A stretch of DNA of 64,000 nt, taken from contig NZ_JAPJZH010000001.1 in assembly GCF_027889715.1 (NCBI RefSeq), positions 496,001 through 560,000 of the forward strand, written 5' to 3'. This document shows positions 1 through 7,577 of the stretch, piece after piece; position 1 is the first letter of the stretch; each line of letters starts with the position of its first letter. The position numbers and the translations under genes were made by a program. The notes below the pieces were generated by a model. The model was given only the letters and a program-made list of their open reading frames with translations, was not told the origin of the DNA and made no database searches. The stretch comes from Allohoeflea poritis (GTDB lineage: Bacteria > Pseudomonadota > Alphaproteobacteria > Rhizobiales > Rhizobiaceae).

Positions 1-71
1 GAGGTCCGCCTTTGCATTGACGCTGGCGTCTGGCAATAGTCCGCCTGACAAATTGCGGATGGAGCCCACAG

Positions 72-1295
72 GTGACGAACGGTCCAATGCACATGATCAC
101 GGTTCCCGATTTTCCTGCCGTCACGGTCGGCATCATCGTTTTCTTCCTGGGCGCGTTCCTGAACCGCCGTGTCGCCTTCCTAAAGAACTACAATATCCCT
201 GAACCCGTCGCCGGCGGACTGGCAGCGGCCCTGCTGACCTGGATGGCGTTTGCCTGGCTCGATGTCGAAATCTCGTTCAACCTGGACACCAGGGACGAAT
301 TGCTGGTCGTCTTTTTCACGACGATCGGGCTGAACGCCCGTTTCTCCGATCTGATCGCCGGCGGGCGAATGCTCGGTATCCTGCTGGTGACCACGATCGC
401 CTTCATCGTGATGCAGAACTGTATCGGGCTGCTGGGCACCTACGCGTTTGACCTGCCGGCGCCGCTTGCAGTCCTGCTGGGATCGGCAGCGCTGATTGGC
501 GGCCACGGCACAGCCATAGCCTGGGGACCGACGGTGCAGGAAATGACCGGATTTGCCGCGGCAAGCGAAATCGGTATCGCCGCGGCCACCCTCGGTCTTG
601 TCAGCGCCGCGCTGATCGGCGGACCGATCGCAAAGCTGCTCATCGACCGCCACAAGCTTGAGGCAAGGGCTTCCAGCGGACCGATCGTCGGTCTGCCCTA
701 TCGGACGGACAACAAGGAGTCCGGCGCGGTCAACCACATAAGCCTCATGCGATCCATCCTGGCGATCTATATCGCCATTCTGATCGGTTATGCGGTCAAT
801 GAGGTCATTGTGGCAGCCGGGTTCAAACTGCCGCTCTTCGTCTCCTGCCTGCTTGTTGCAATCGTCATGTCGAACACGGTTCCACTGATCTTTCCCAACC
901 TTCCCTGGCCGGCACGCACGCGTGCGCTTGCCGTGATCTCCGATTATTCGCTGTCCATCTTCCTGGCCATGTCGCTGATGAGCATGCAATTGTGGACACT
1001 TGCCGGCCTCGGCGGGCCGCTTCTTGGCGTGCTTGTGCTTCAGATCGTCGGCACCAGCCTGTTTATCGTTTTCGTGTTCTTCAGGATCATGGGCCGCGAC
1101 TACACAGCCGCTGTGCTCAGCTCCGGCTTTGCCGGCTTCACGCTGGGCGCAACACCGACGGCCATCGCCAATATGTCCTCCGTCACGAAACGCTACGGCC
1201 CGGCGCCCCTCGCCTTCATTATCCTGCCGATGGTCTCGGCCTTTTTCGTCGATTTGGCCAATGCGGTTGTTATCCGGTTCTTCGTGAGCCTCTAG
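72..1295 (+). CDS. gltS: GltS-family sodium/glutamate symporter
   Basis: Product of 407 residues, the usual GltS length (about 400). It is strongly hydrophobic with many membrane segments and the glycine-rich GltS repeats, e.g. GGHGTAIAWGP near residue 147 and GFTLGATPTAIANMSS near residue 356, which form the two inverted halves of the family. Family members import glutamate with sodium across the inner membrane. A GTG start at 72 is chosen because GGAG lies 7 bases upstream; ATGs at 87 and 93 lack a well-placed ribosome site. Transcribed alone, ending before the ArsR promoter. Glutamate as substrate is family knowledge; related organic anions are possible. Confidence 0.85.
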   Translation: MTNGPMHMITVPDFPAVTVGIIVFFLGAFLNRRVAFLKNYNIPEPVAGGLAAALLTWMAFAWLDVEISFNLDTRDELLVVFFTTIGLNARFSDLIAGGRMLGILLVTTIAFIVMQNCIGLLGTYAFDLPAPLAVLLGSAALIGGHGTAIAWGPTVQEMTGFAAASEIGIAAATLGLVSAALIGGPIAKLLIDRHKLEARASSGPIVGLPYRTDNKESGAVNHISLMRSILAIYIAILIGYAVNEVIVAAGFKLPLFVSCLLVAIVMSNTVPLIFPNLPWPARTRALAVISDYSLSIFLAMSLMSMQLWTLAGLGGPLLGVLVLQIVGTSLFIVFVFFRIMGRDYTAAVLSSGFAGFTLGATPTAIANMSSVTKRYGPAPLAFIILPMVSAFFVDLANAVVIRFFVSL

Positions 1296-1323
1296 CCGGT
1301 CGGCTGTCCCGCAAGCGTTGCCG

Positions 1324-1373
1324 TTGACATAATACCCTTTGGTATTATATTAAATGATACCCTTTGGTATTAT
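1324..1373 (+). promoter_or_regulatory. ArsR-type promoter with two tandem operators
   Basis: TTGACA at 1324-1329 and TATATT at 1346-1351 (16-base spacer) form a good sigma-70 promoter. A perfect dyad ATAATACC-CTTT-GGTATTAT (1329-1348) fills the spacer, and a near-identical dyad ATGATACC-CTTT-GGTATTAT (1354-1373) lies 25 bp downstream. Two copies overlapping the promoter of an ArsR gene suggest autorepression. Confidence 0.75.
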
Positions 1374-1386
1374 TTAGGAGCGAAAC

Positions 1387-1425
1387 ATGTCAATCAACCA
1401 ATTGCGGGCACAGCGTCATGAGTGA
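1387..1425 (+). CDS. Possible 12-codon leader ORF overlapping arsR-like start
   Basis: ATG at 1387 has a strong AGGAG (1376-1380) 6 bases upstream and reads MSINQLRAQRHE before TGA at 1423-1425, overlapping the ATG (1418) of the ArsR gene. The ArsR gene has no clear ribosome site of its own, so translational coupling through this leader is plausible. It is too short for coding statistics to help. Confidence 0.3.
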   Translation: MSINQLRAQRHE

Positions 1426-1750
1426 TTCACTTCAAGGCGCCTTCAGGGCGCTCGCGGACCCCACGCGGCGGGACATACTGCTCCACCTGAGCAGCCGCGA
1501 CATGACAATCGCCGAGGTTGCCGATCACTTCTCGATCACCCGTGCCGCGGTCAGGAAACATCTGACCATCCTCGAGGAAGGCCGCCTCATCACGGTTCGC
1601 GCCGAGGGGCGTGAACGTATCAATCACCTGGAGCCCGTCGGCCTCAAGCCGGTCGCCGACTGGGTCGGCTACTTCGACCGCTTCTGGGACGACAGGCTGC
1701 TCGAACTGCAGCGTGCGGTGAAAGATCATGAAAGGACCAAAGATGACTGA
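1418..1750 (+). CDS. ArsR-family transcriptional regulator
   Basis: A 110-residue winged-helix protein. ALADPTRRDILLHL near the N terminus and the recognition helix region ITRAAVRKHLTILEEGRLI are typical of the ArsR subgroup paired with AHSA1/SRPBCC proteins. No ArsR metal-binding ELCVCDL-type motif is visible, so it is probably not a metal sensor. ATG 1418 is chosen because the protein aligns with the family from there. The stop overlaps the next gene by 8 bases, so both form one operon behind the double operator at 1324-1373. It probably represses its own operon; the inducer is unknown. Confidence 0.85.
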   Translation: MSDSLQGAFRALADPTRRDILLHLSSRDMTIAEVADHFSITRAAVRKHLTILEEGRLITVRAEGRERINHLEPVGLKPVADWVGYFDRFWDDRLLELQRAVKDHERTKDD

Positions 1751-2168
1751 CGCAGCAATCACCAAGACCGTCTTTCTGGAGGCATCGCGCGAAACCGTCT
1801 GGCATTTCCTGACCGACAGGGACAAGCTGGCAATGTGGTTCCACCGGGCGGACCAGGATCTGCGCGATGGCGAGGACTATGCCCTGCTCGGCAAGACGGA
1901 CGACGGCGCGGATATGAAACTGTGCTGGGGAACGGTGCTTGAGATGGACAGGCCGTCCAGGCTGGTCTGCTCATTTACCGTGCAGCCGCTCAATGGCGCG
2001 ATGACGACCGTCACCTGGACACTGGACGAGGTCGGAGACGGTACGCGGCTGACGCTTCAGCATACCGGACTTGCGGAGGTCGATGCCCCCTTCAGCCTGA
2101 TGATGGCCCTGGATGCCGGCTGGGACGAGCACTTTGGCGCCCTGCGCAAAGCCATGAAACCTCAGTAG
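1743..2168 (+). CDS. SRPBCC/AHSA1 domain protein
   Basis: 141 residues with an AHSA1-like START/Bet v 1 fold: the opening ITKTVFLEASRETVWHFLTD, the middle WGTVLEMDRPSRLVCSF and the late GTRLTLQHTGL are family hallmarks. These proteins form a hydrophobic pocket for small ligands; no enzymatic role can be assigned. The start overlaps the ArsR gene and has AAGGA upstream inside it. ArsR/AHSA1 pairs are common in proteobacteria and often respond to stress, but the ligand is not visible here. Confidence 0.8.
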   Translation: MTDAAITKTVFLEASRETVWHFLTDRDKLAMWFHRADQDLRDGEDYALLGKTDDGADMKLCWGTVLEMDRPSRLVCSFTVQPLNGAMTTVTWTLDEVGDGTRLTLQHTGLAEVDAPFSLMMALDAGWDEHFGALRKAMKPQ

Positions 2169-2190
2169 CCTCGAAACGATCCGCCAAAGA

Positions 2191-2217
2191 GCCTCCTGAC
2201 ATCGTCTGTCAGGAGGC
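2191..2217. terminator. Perfect 11-bp hairpin after the ArsR/AHSA1 operon
   Basis: GCCTCCTGACA (2191-2201) pairs perfectly with TGTCAGGAGGC (2207-2217) around a 5-base loop, 22 bases past the stop codon. There is no T tract, so it may terminate weakly or protect the mRNA 3' end. The inner arms TCCTGACA/TGTCAGGA recur at 36128-36147. Confidence 0.45.
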
Positions 2218-2240
2218 ACCGGTCACCAGCCTGATGCGAC

Positions 2241-2269
2241 TTGCCAATCAGAGGGGTTGTTATTTAATA
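2241..2269 (+). promoter_or_regulatory. Putative sigma-70 promoter
   Basis: TTGCCA (2241-2246) and TTAATA (2264-2269) are separated by 17 bases in an AT-rich stretch just before the 2295 gene. Confidence 0.4.
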
Positions 2270-2294
2270 TTTTTGTTAAACAATGGAGGATATC

Positions 2295-2600
2295 ATGCGC
2301 GGAATAACCATCACCTATAAATATTCCGGTCCTGAGGAAGACTGGCGAAACGCCATGGAAAGCTTCATCTCGGCGATCGACAACGACAGCGAAATCGCCG
2401 GCAAGTTCACCTATCAGGTCAGTGTCGCCGATGACGGCGAGACCCGCATCCATTGGGGCCGCTGGGACAGCCAGGATACGCTCAAGGCGCTGCAATCCCG
2501 CGATTATTTCTCGGCCTTCGCCGCGAAGGTGAAACAATTCGCAGGCGGGCAGCCGCAGACCACCGGCGCCGACATACACTTCAAGACGCAGGGCTGGTAG
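2295..2600 (+). CDS. Hypothetical protein, possible ABM-like fold
   Basis: A 101-residue soluble protein. The start at 2295 is set by GGAGG 5 bases upstream; the ATG at 2283 lies ahead of that site. The pattern (beta strand, amphipathic helix, HWGRWDSQDTLKALQSRDYFSAFAAKVKQF) resembles small dimeric alpha/beta barrel proteins of the antibiotic-biosynthesis-monooxygenase type. This is a shape-based guess only. It has its own promoter and ends facing the TPR gene. Function unknown. Confidence 0.65.
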   Translation: MRGITITYKYSGPEEDWRNAMESFISAIDNDSEIAGKFTYQVSVADDGETRIHWGRWDSQDTLKALQSRDYFSAFAAKVKQFAGGQPQTTGADIHFKTQGW

Positions 2601-2611
2601 GCCCCGACACC

Positions 2612-3277
2612 TCAGTTTTTCGGTGCGATGCGGGTCTTGGACTTGGCGCGCCGGTCGATCTGGATCTGCTGGCGCATCAGCACTTTCTCCGTGCGCTCAA
2701 TCAGATCGAGATAGTAGGCCGCTTCCTTGGAGCCGAATTGTTCGCTGGCTATTTCCAAGTGGGTGCGCGCGTCATCGAAACGCTGCGTCAGGAAGTAGAC
2801 TTCGCCAAGATTGCTGTGGACGGCGCCTTCCGTATAGGTATCAGTTCCCTTTGTCAGTTTCGCCGCGAGTAGCAACAGCCGCTCAGCCCTCCCGAGATCA
2901 CCGTTCTTCAGGCTAACCCAGCCGGCCGTGTTGACCAGCGTGAAATCGTCGATCTGCTGTTCCTTGCGTATGCGCAACGCATTGTCGAATGCAGACGTGG
3001 ATTTCTCGTAGTCACCCAGCTCGTGATAGGTCAGACCGAGATTGAAGTGGGCCCGGTAATAGTCGGGCTTTACGGAAATGACCTCCTCAAGCACCTGCGC
3101 AGACCTTTTGGGGTCGTACTTGTCCTTCTGATAGGGCAAACGCATGAGACGCGCCTGCAGCACCATCTTTTCCAGACGGGACGGAACCTCCTGGCCGAAC
3201 TTGTCCAGGGCGACGGCCGGCCCGCTGAGCAGCAGTGCCAGGACCAGCGCGGCGGCCCGAAAGAAACTGGTTTTCAT
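2612..3277 (-). CDS. Exported TPR-repeat protein
   Basis: 221 residues. A signal peptide (MKTSFFRAAALVLALLLSGPAVA) is followed by at least three TPR-like repeats: YYRAHFNLGLTYHELGDYEKSTSAFDNAL, FTLVNTAGWVSLKNGDLGRAERLL and AVHSNLGEVYFLTQRFDDARTHLEIA. TPR repeats bind other proteins, so this is probably a periplasmic adaptor. The C terminus is basic. It follows the 3282-3848 membrane protein gene after 4 bases, so the two are cotranscribed and may act together. An in-frame ATG at 3289 is less likely. The partner is unknown. Confidence 0.75.
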   Translation of the reverse strand: MKTSFFRAAALVLALLLSGPAVALDKFGQEVPSRLEKMVLQARLMRLPYQKDKYDPKRSAQVLEEVISVKPDYYRAHFNLGLTYHELGDYEKSTSAFDNALRIRKEQQIDDFTLVNTAGWVSLKNGDLGRAERLLLLAAKLTKGTDTYTEGAVHSNLGEVYFLTQRFDDARTHLEIASEQFGSKEAAYYLDLIERTEKVLMRQQIQIDRRAKSKTRIAPKN

Positions 3278-3281
3278 GCCA

Positions 3282-3848
3282 TCACCCACCGCTCAAGATC
3301 CGAATGGCGCTGACAGGCGGCGGCGGTTCGGGTCTGGCGGCCACTGGCTCATCGTCTTCCGGCCGGCCCGGTGCCCCGGTCGTTCGCCGCGCGGAGTTGA
3401 TCACCGTGAGCTGCGCCTGAATCTTGCGAATTGCACCGGCGACCTTTTCTGCATTGAGCTGGATCTCGTCGTTCTGACCGTAGGTGCCGCTATAGGGATT
3501 GTTGATAAGCTCGTGAGTCTGGCCCTTGTGAACGAGGAGAATGTCGCCATAGCCCTGCTCCCACTCCGGATGGGTCATCGTGATGTGGAGCTCGACCTCC
3601 TTGACCGATGTGTAGCTCTCCAGCGCCAACGTCACCCATTGCAACGGCCCGGCGCACAGCATGAAAACCAGCGCGATCTTGAGGAAGAACCGGCTCAGCC
3701 CGACCGCGGCTTCATTCGGATCGGGCTGGGTCACGATCTGTTTGACATTCATGTAGCCGAGCACAACGAAGATGGTCGACACGCCGAGAAAGCCGAATCC
3801 GAGGATCGTCGCCGCGTTTTGAAAAAGTCCCTGCACTGCACTATCCAT
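3282..3848 (-). CDS. Hypothetical inner-membrane protein
   Basis: 188 residues. There are two predicted membrane helices, about residues 13-33 (TILGFGFLGVSTIFVVLGYM) and 53-75 (FFLKIALVFMLCAGPLQWVTLAL), then a soluble region and a proline-rich tail ending PEPPPPVSAIRILSGG. No known family recognised. It is first in a two-gene operon with the exported TPR protein, suggesting an envelope complex. The Pro-rich tail could be a protein-docking segment. Confidence 0.6.
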   Translation of the reverse strand: MDSAVQGLFQNAATILGFGFLGVSTIFVVLGYMNVKQIVTQPDPNEAAVGLSRFFLKIALVFMLCAGPLQWVTLALESYTSVKEVELHITMTHPEWEQGYGDILLVHKGQTHELINNPYSGTYGQNDEIQLNAEKVAGAIRKIQAQLTVINSARRTTGAPGRPEDDEPVAARPEPPPPVSAIRILSGG

Positions 3849-4079
3849 GGCCGCCCCTTTACAAACGCAATGTTTTCCGGCGTGTCGGTTATTTTGTATA
3901 CAGCCGGTTACTTTTGGGCGAATGCCAGTAAGTCATTTTTATTTATATTGTTATCTTACTTTCCTAAATTTCGGAGTAATCGGTTTCGCCCATTTACAAC
4001 CGGCACTATAGCGAAAAATACATGGGCGACATAGTGCACGATTTAGGAATTGCATTGTGAATTCTGGGAATCGGTCGCT
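3849..4079. other. AT-rich intergenic region
   Basis: About 230 bases between the membrane protein gene and the end of the LysR gene. 3890-4030 is clearly AT-richer than its surroundings and should hold the promoter for the minus-strand pair. No gene, repeat or confident terminator was found. Confidence 0.5.
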
Positions 4080-5003
4080 TCATCCGGTTGTGCCGGTTGC
4101 CGGCAGGCCGCCGCACCGATCAACCAGAAAGTCGACAAAGGCGCGCACCTTTGCCGCCAGATGTACCCGGCTCGGATACAGCGCGAAGACGCCGATCGGC
4201 TCTTCTTCGTAGCGCGTGAGAATCGGAACAAGAGCGCCGGAAGCGATCTGCTTCTCACATGCCATGCTCGGCAGCCTGGTTATACCTGCGCCGGCCAGCG
4301 CCACGGACAGTTCGGTTTCCGCGCTGTTGCAGACCAGTCTCGGTGCCACGGAGACCGGAATTCTCCGGCCGCCGTCACCCTTGTATTCCCATGTCGTCGC
4401 CGTTCTGCGATAGGAAAAATCAATCAGTGTGTGGCCGGCCAGTTCCGCCGGTGTTTCGGGCATGCCGTGACGGGCAAGATAGGCCGGCGAAGCAACAGTC
4501 AGAAGACGTGTTGTCATGAGCCGCCTGGCTATGAGCCCGGTGTCGTCGAGCCGCCCCGCCCTGACAACGACATCGAAACCTTCGGCAACAACATCCGCCA
4601 TCCTGTCGCTCGCCTCGATGTGGAGCCGCACACTGGCATAGGTCTCCATGAACTCCGGCAGCCATGCATCGAGATAGTTGCGTGCAAAACTGACCGGAAC
4701 GCTGACGCGCAAAAGACCGGCAGGCTTGTCGCCGACCGCCCGGATGCGATTGCGGATCTCGCGGGCATCCTCGACGATCGTCCGCGCCTGCTCGTAGTAG
4801 GTCCGGCCGATTTCCGTCAGGCTCAAGGTTCTGGTTGTGCGGTTCAGAAGGCGCGCGCCGAGACGCTGCTCGAGGCGCGCGACCTCCTTGCTGATATGGG
4901 ATGCGGAATGACCGAGGCGTTCAGCAGCGGCAGCAAATCCGTTTTCATCGACCACCGCACAAAAGATGACCATGCCATCAAAGAGATCTCTATTATTATC
5001 CAT
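4080..5003 (-). CDS. LysR-family transcriptional regulator
   Basis: 307 residues. The N-terminal winged helix (FAAAAERLGHSASHISKEVARLEQRLGARLLNRTTRTLSLTEIG) is followed by a LysR substrate-binding domain starting about residue 90 (LLRVSVPVSFARNYLDAWLPEFMETYASVRLHI). It belongs to the CrgA/DsdC-like group by overall pattern. Divergent from the VOC and isochorismatase-like genes, which it probably controls. A TTATTAT/ATAATAA dyad covers its start codon. The effector is unknown. Confidence 0.88.
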   Translation of the reverse strand: MDNNRDLFDGMVIFCAVVDENGFAAAAERLGHSASHISKEVARLEQRLGARLLNRTTRTLSLTEIGRTYYEQARTIVEDAREIRNRIRAVGDKPAGLLRVSVPVSFARNYLDAWLPEFMETYASVRLHIEASDRMADVVAEGFDVVVRAGRLDDTGLIARRLMTTRLLTVASPAYLARHGMPETPAELAGHTLIDFSYRRTATTWEYKGDGGRRIPVSVAPRLVCNSAETELSVALAGAGITRLPSMACEKQIASGALVPILTRYEEEPIGVFALYPSRVHLAAKVRAFVDFLVDRCGGLPATGTTG

Positions 5004-5016
5004 ATAGAAATAATAA
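4993..5016. promoter_or_regulatory. Candidate LysR autoregulatory dyad
   Basis: TTATTAT (4993-4999) and ATAATAA (5010-5016) are inverted arms 10 bases apart, overlapping the LysR start codon (5003). Spacing fits a LysR T-N11-A type site, but the AT-rich context weakens the call. Confidence 0.35.
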
Positions 5017-5119
5017 CCTTCTTTATCCTCTATTAAAATGAGATTCGAAGCGAATTAGATTTGCTCCTGCCGGGTTGCAAGCCCTCGCCTGCCCCGCCAA
5101 CCCGAAACAGGAGCGTGCA

Positions 5120-5551
5120 ATGCTGAAGATAAGGAATGTGGACCACATCGGCATCCGCATCAGCGACCGGGAGAGGTCCGTCGCCTTCTACCAGTTGCTC
5201 GGATTTGAGCTTGTCGCCGATGGCGGCTTCGAAAACGGCCACCCGCTGGTCATGGTTCATCCGAGCGGCATCAACTTCAACCTGCTCGGTCCTGCCAATG
5301 CACGCGCGGGCGAGAACGTCCTGATGGATGAGGACGCCAAATATCCGGGCATCACCCATGTCGCGCTCAAGGTCGAGTCGGCGGAGGCGTTTGTTTCCGA
5401 AAACGGCATTGCAATCACCGGCAGGCGCGATTTCCGCGGAACCAGGACGATCTTCATCCGCGATCCCGACCGCAACGTGCTCGAACTGGTCGGACCCGGC
5501 CCTGCCGTTTCCGAACTGATCAGGGAGCATGTTGCGGAAAACAAAAGCTGA
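5120..5551 (+). CDS. VOC (glyoxalase/dioxygenase-fold) protein
   Basis: 143 residues with one vicinal-oxygen-chelate unit: VDHIGIRISDRERSVAFYQLLGF at the N terminus and IFIRDPDRNVLELVGPG at the C terminus, carrying the usual His and Glu metal-ligand positions. Start at 5120 follows CAGGAG 7 bases upstream. The isochorismatase-like gene follows 23 bases later, and the LysR gene is divergent. Substrate cannot be read from the sequence; lactoylglutathione lyase-like or dioxygenase roles are both possible. Confidence 0.8.
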   Translation: MLKIRNVDHIGIRISDRERSVAFYQLLGFELVADGGFENGHPLVMVHPSGINFNLLGPANARAGENVLMDEDAKYPGITHVALKVESAEAFVSENGIAITGRRDFRGTRTIFIRDPDRNVLELVGPGPAVSELIREHVAENKS

Positions 5552-5574
5552 TCCTCAAGAGAAAGGCCAGAACA

Positions 5575-6333
5575 ATGAAACTAGCAACCATGATGTCAGC
5601 CGGCGCGTTTGCCTTGGCAACCGCACTCACGCCACTGCAGGTCGGTGCGGCCAATGCCGTCGAGATCAAAACCGTCAATGGTGTCGCGTCCTACCCGGAA
5701 GGCTATCAGGGAACGCCGCACCGGGCCGCCGACGAGGACCCGTTCCTGTCGCCGTCCAACGCGGCGCTTATCCTGATCGACTACCAGCCGCCGATCCTTC
5801 AAGGGGTGCACAGCATCGATCACGATGAGCTGATCAACAACACCACCGGTCTCATCAAGACCGCGGTGATCTACGACATACCGATCATCTTTTCACATGT
5901 CGCCGTCGGTCTGAACGGCTACGCCCCGATGATCGAAGAGTTGCGGGCGCTTGCACCCGACGCGGTCTTCGTCGACCGCACCAATGTCAATGCCTGGGAA
6001 GAGCCGGAATTCGTTGCAGCCGTCGAGGCGACCGGACGCAAGAAGCTGATCATGGGCGGGCTGTGGACCGATGTATGTCTGGCCTATCCCGCGATCGAAG
6101 CCGAAAAGGCCGGCTACGACGTCTATGTGCCCGAAGATACGGTCGGCAGCATTTCGCAGATGTCCCACGAGAACGGCATGCGCCGGATGATCGAAGCCGG
6201 CGTGGAGCCGATCACCTGGAATGTGGTGCCGGCCGAGTTGCAACGCGATCACGCACGGACAGACCGGCTGAAGGAAGTCACACGGGTCTTCATGGAACAC
6301 CTGTTCAAGGTCGACCCGGATTCAACCTGGTAG
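5575..6333 (+). CDS. Exported YcaC-like isochorismatase-fold hydrolase
   Basis: 252 residues. A cleavable-looking signal peptide (MKLATMMSAGAFALATALTPLQVGAANA) precedes an isochorismatase-like cysteine hydrolase domain. The catalytic Asp is in LILIDYQ (D69) and the nucleophile in GGLWTDVCLAYPA (C168). RTNVNAWEEPEF resembles the YcaC subgroup (R/x-x-N-x-NAW) rather than nicotinamidases. Secretion is unusual for this mostly cytosolic family. Cotranscribed with the VOC gene. The substrate is unknown, probably an amide or related small molecule. Confidence 0.8.
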   Translation: MKLATMMSAGAFALATALTPLQVGAANAVEIKTVNGVASYPEGYQGTPHRAADEDPFLSPSNAALILIDYQPPILQGVHSIDHDELINNTTGLIKTAVIYDIPIIFSHVAVGLNGYAPMIEELRALAPDAVFVDRTNVNAWEEPEFVAAVEATGRKKLIMGGLWTDVCLAYPAIEAEKAGYDVYVPEDTVGSISQMSHENGMRRMIEAGVEPITWNVVPAELQRDHARTDRLKEVTRVFMEHLFKVDPDSTW

Positions 6334-6351
6334 ACGCCGCAGCCCGGCCGG

Positions 6352-6383
6352 GAGACGGACGGCGCGATCAGCGCCGCCGTCTC
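6352..6383. terminator. Hairpin between convergent genes
   Basis: GAGACGG (6352-6358) and CGGCGC (6360-6365) pair with GCGCCG (6371-6376) and CCGTCTC (6377-6383), with one bulged A and a 5-base loop. It sits between the convergent hydrolase and peroxiredoxin genes, with no T tract on either strand. Confidence 0.5.
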
Positions 6384-6403
6384 ACCATGTCGCGTGATCC
6401 GAA

Positions 6404-7066
6404 TTACTTTGGCTGCGGAACAACCCGCAGATACGGCTTGAGTGTCTTCCAGCCACCCGGGAATTTCTTCTCGGCATCCTCGTTCGATACCGCCGGTACG
6501 ATGATGACGTCGTCGCCGTCTTCCCAGTTCACCGGTGTTGCCACCTGGTGTTTTGCAGTCAGTTGCATGGAATCGATGACCCGCAGGATCTCGTTGAAAT
6601 TGCGGCCCGTGCTCATCGGGTAGGAAATCATCAGTTTGATGGACTTGTCCGGCGCGATCACGAACACGGTGCGGACGGTCTGATTGTCGACTGCCGTGCG
6701 CCCTTCGGACGTTTCGCCGGAACCGGCCGGCAGCATGCCGTAGAGCTTGGCGACATTCAGGTCCGTATCGCCGATCATCGGATAGTTGGGCATGAAGCCC
6801 TGCGTCTCCTCGATATCGGCAGCCCATTCAGCATGATTGTCGACAGGATCGACGCTCAATCCGATGATCTTGACGTTTCGCTTCTCGAATTCGGGATTGA
6901 TCCTGGCCATGTATCCCAGTTCGGTGGTGCACACCGGGGTAAAATCCTTCGGGTGCGAAAACAGGACACCCCAGGAATCGCCAAGCCATTCGTGAAACCT
7001 GATCTTTCCCTGTGTGGTTTCCGCCTCGAAATCGGGCGCCGTATCGCCAATTCTCAGATTCGTCAT
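6404..7066 (-). CDS. 1-Cys peroxiredoxin (Prx6 type)
   Basis: 220 residues. The peroxidatic motif HPKDFTPVCTTEL carries C46, and there is the long C-terminal extension of the Prx6 group (PVNWEDGDDVIIVPAVS, then KKFPGGWKTLKPYLR). There is no resolving cysteine in the usual 2-Cys place. It should reduce peroxides in the cytosol. Start at 7066 is supported by AGGAG 8 bases upstream. Transcribed alone, convergent with the hydrolase gene. No OxyR site could be identified. Confidence 0.9.
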   Translation of the reverse strand: MTNLRIGDTAPDFEAETTQGKIRFHEWLGDSWGVLFSHPKDFTPVCTTELGYMARINPEFEKRNVKIIGLSVDPVDNHAEWAADIEETQGFMPNYPMIGDTDLNVAKLYGMLPAGSGETSEGRTAVDNQTVRTVFVIAPDKSIKLMISYPMSTGRNFNEILRVIDSMQLTAKHQVATPVNWEDGDDVIIVPAVSNEDAEKKFPGGWKTLKPYLRVVPQPK

Positions 7067-7303
7067 ACCCTGAACTCCTGTAAGGATGCGGCAAAGTCGG
7101 AACGACAATTGCCCACTTTTGGTGCACATGCCGGCGTCAGTGAACACCAACGAATACAGACATTCAACTCATATGGTGCGGCCGCGTGGCTATTGCGACC
7201 ATGTGCGCACCCTGCAAGGATGGAATGGCCAATGCGACGGTCGCCCTGCGATTTCAGCGCAAGACCCGGCGCCGAAACGCGGTTGACGAAGAAAGGAAAT
7301 GCC

Positions 7304-7519
7304 ATGGCAAAGAAGCGGCTGCCTCTTCCGAAACGTTTCTCGGCCGGACTGACGGAATCGGCCTATGCCCGGCTGCGCGCGCTCAACGCGGATTGGGGGC
7401 TCGGCAACAACTATCTGCTTGTCGTGCTGCTCGAAAATCTCGACCGTTACGCGGACCAGGACAAGCTGGACGATGTCTTCCGCGCGTTCATAGAAGAATA
7501 CGGCGCACCATCGAAATAG
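7304..7519 (+). CDS. Small conserved-looking hypothetical protein
   Basis: 71 residues, starting at ATG 7304 with GAAAGGAA upstream. It has a basic N terminus (MAKKRLPLPKRF), then LTESAYARLRALNADWGLGNNYLLVVLLENLD, a strand-helix-helix pattern resembling ribbon-helix-helix DNA-binding proteins, and an acidic tail. A DNA-binding role is a guess. It is a single-gene unit closed by the hairpin at 7519-7557. Confidence 0.55.
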   Translation: MAKKRLPLPKRFSAGLTESAYARLRALNADWGLGNNYLLVVLLENLDRYADQDKLDDVFRAFIEEYGAPSK

Positions 7520-7557
7520 GCTGCGGCCAGCGCCGCCGGATCGGCGCTATCGCAGCC
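7519..7557. terminator. Long two-part hairpin between convergent genes
   Basis: GGCTGCG (7519-7525) pairs with CGCAGCC (7551-7557) and AGCGCCG (7529-7535) with CGGCGCT (7542-7548). It begins in the stop codon of the 71-residue gene and lies before the end of the convergent CDF gene. No T tract. Confidence 0.5.
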
Positions 7558-7577
7558 ATATGTGAGCCGCTTCGCCG

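Noticed and set aside
180-989. 269-codon minus-strand frame inside the GltS gene
   Set aside because: Composition is typical of an antisense shadow (many His/Arg/Gln), with no ribosome site or family resemblance; the GltS frame is clearly coding.
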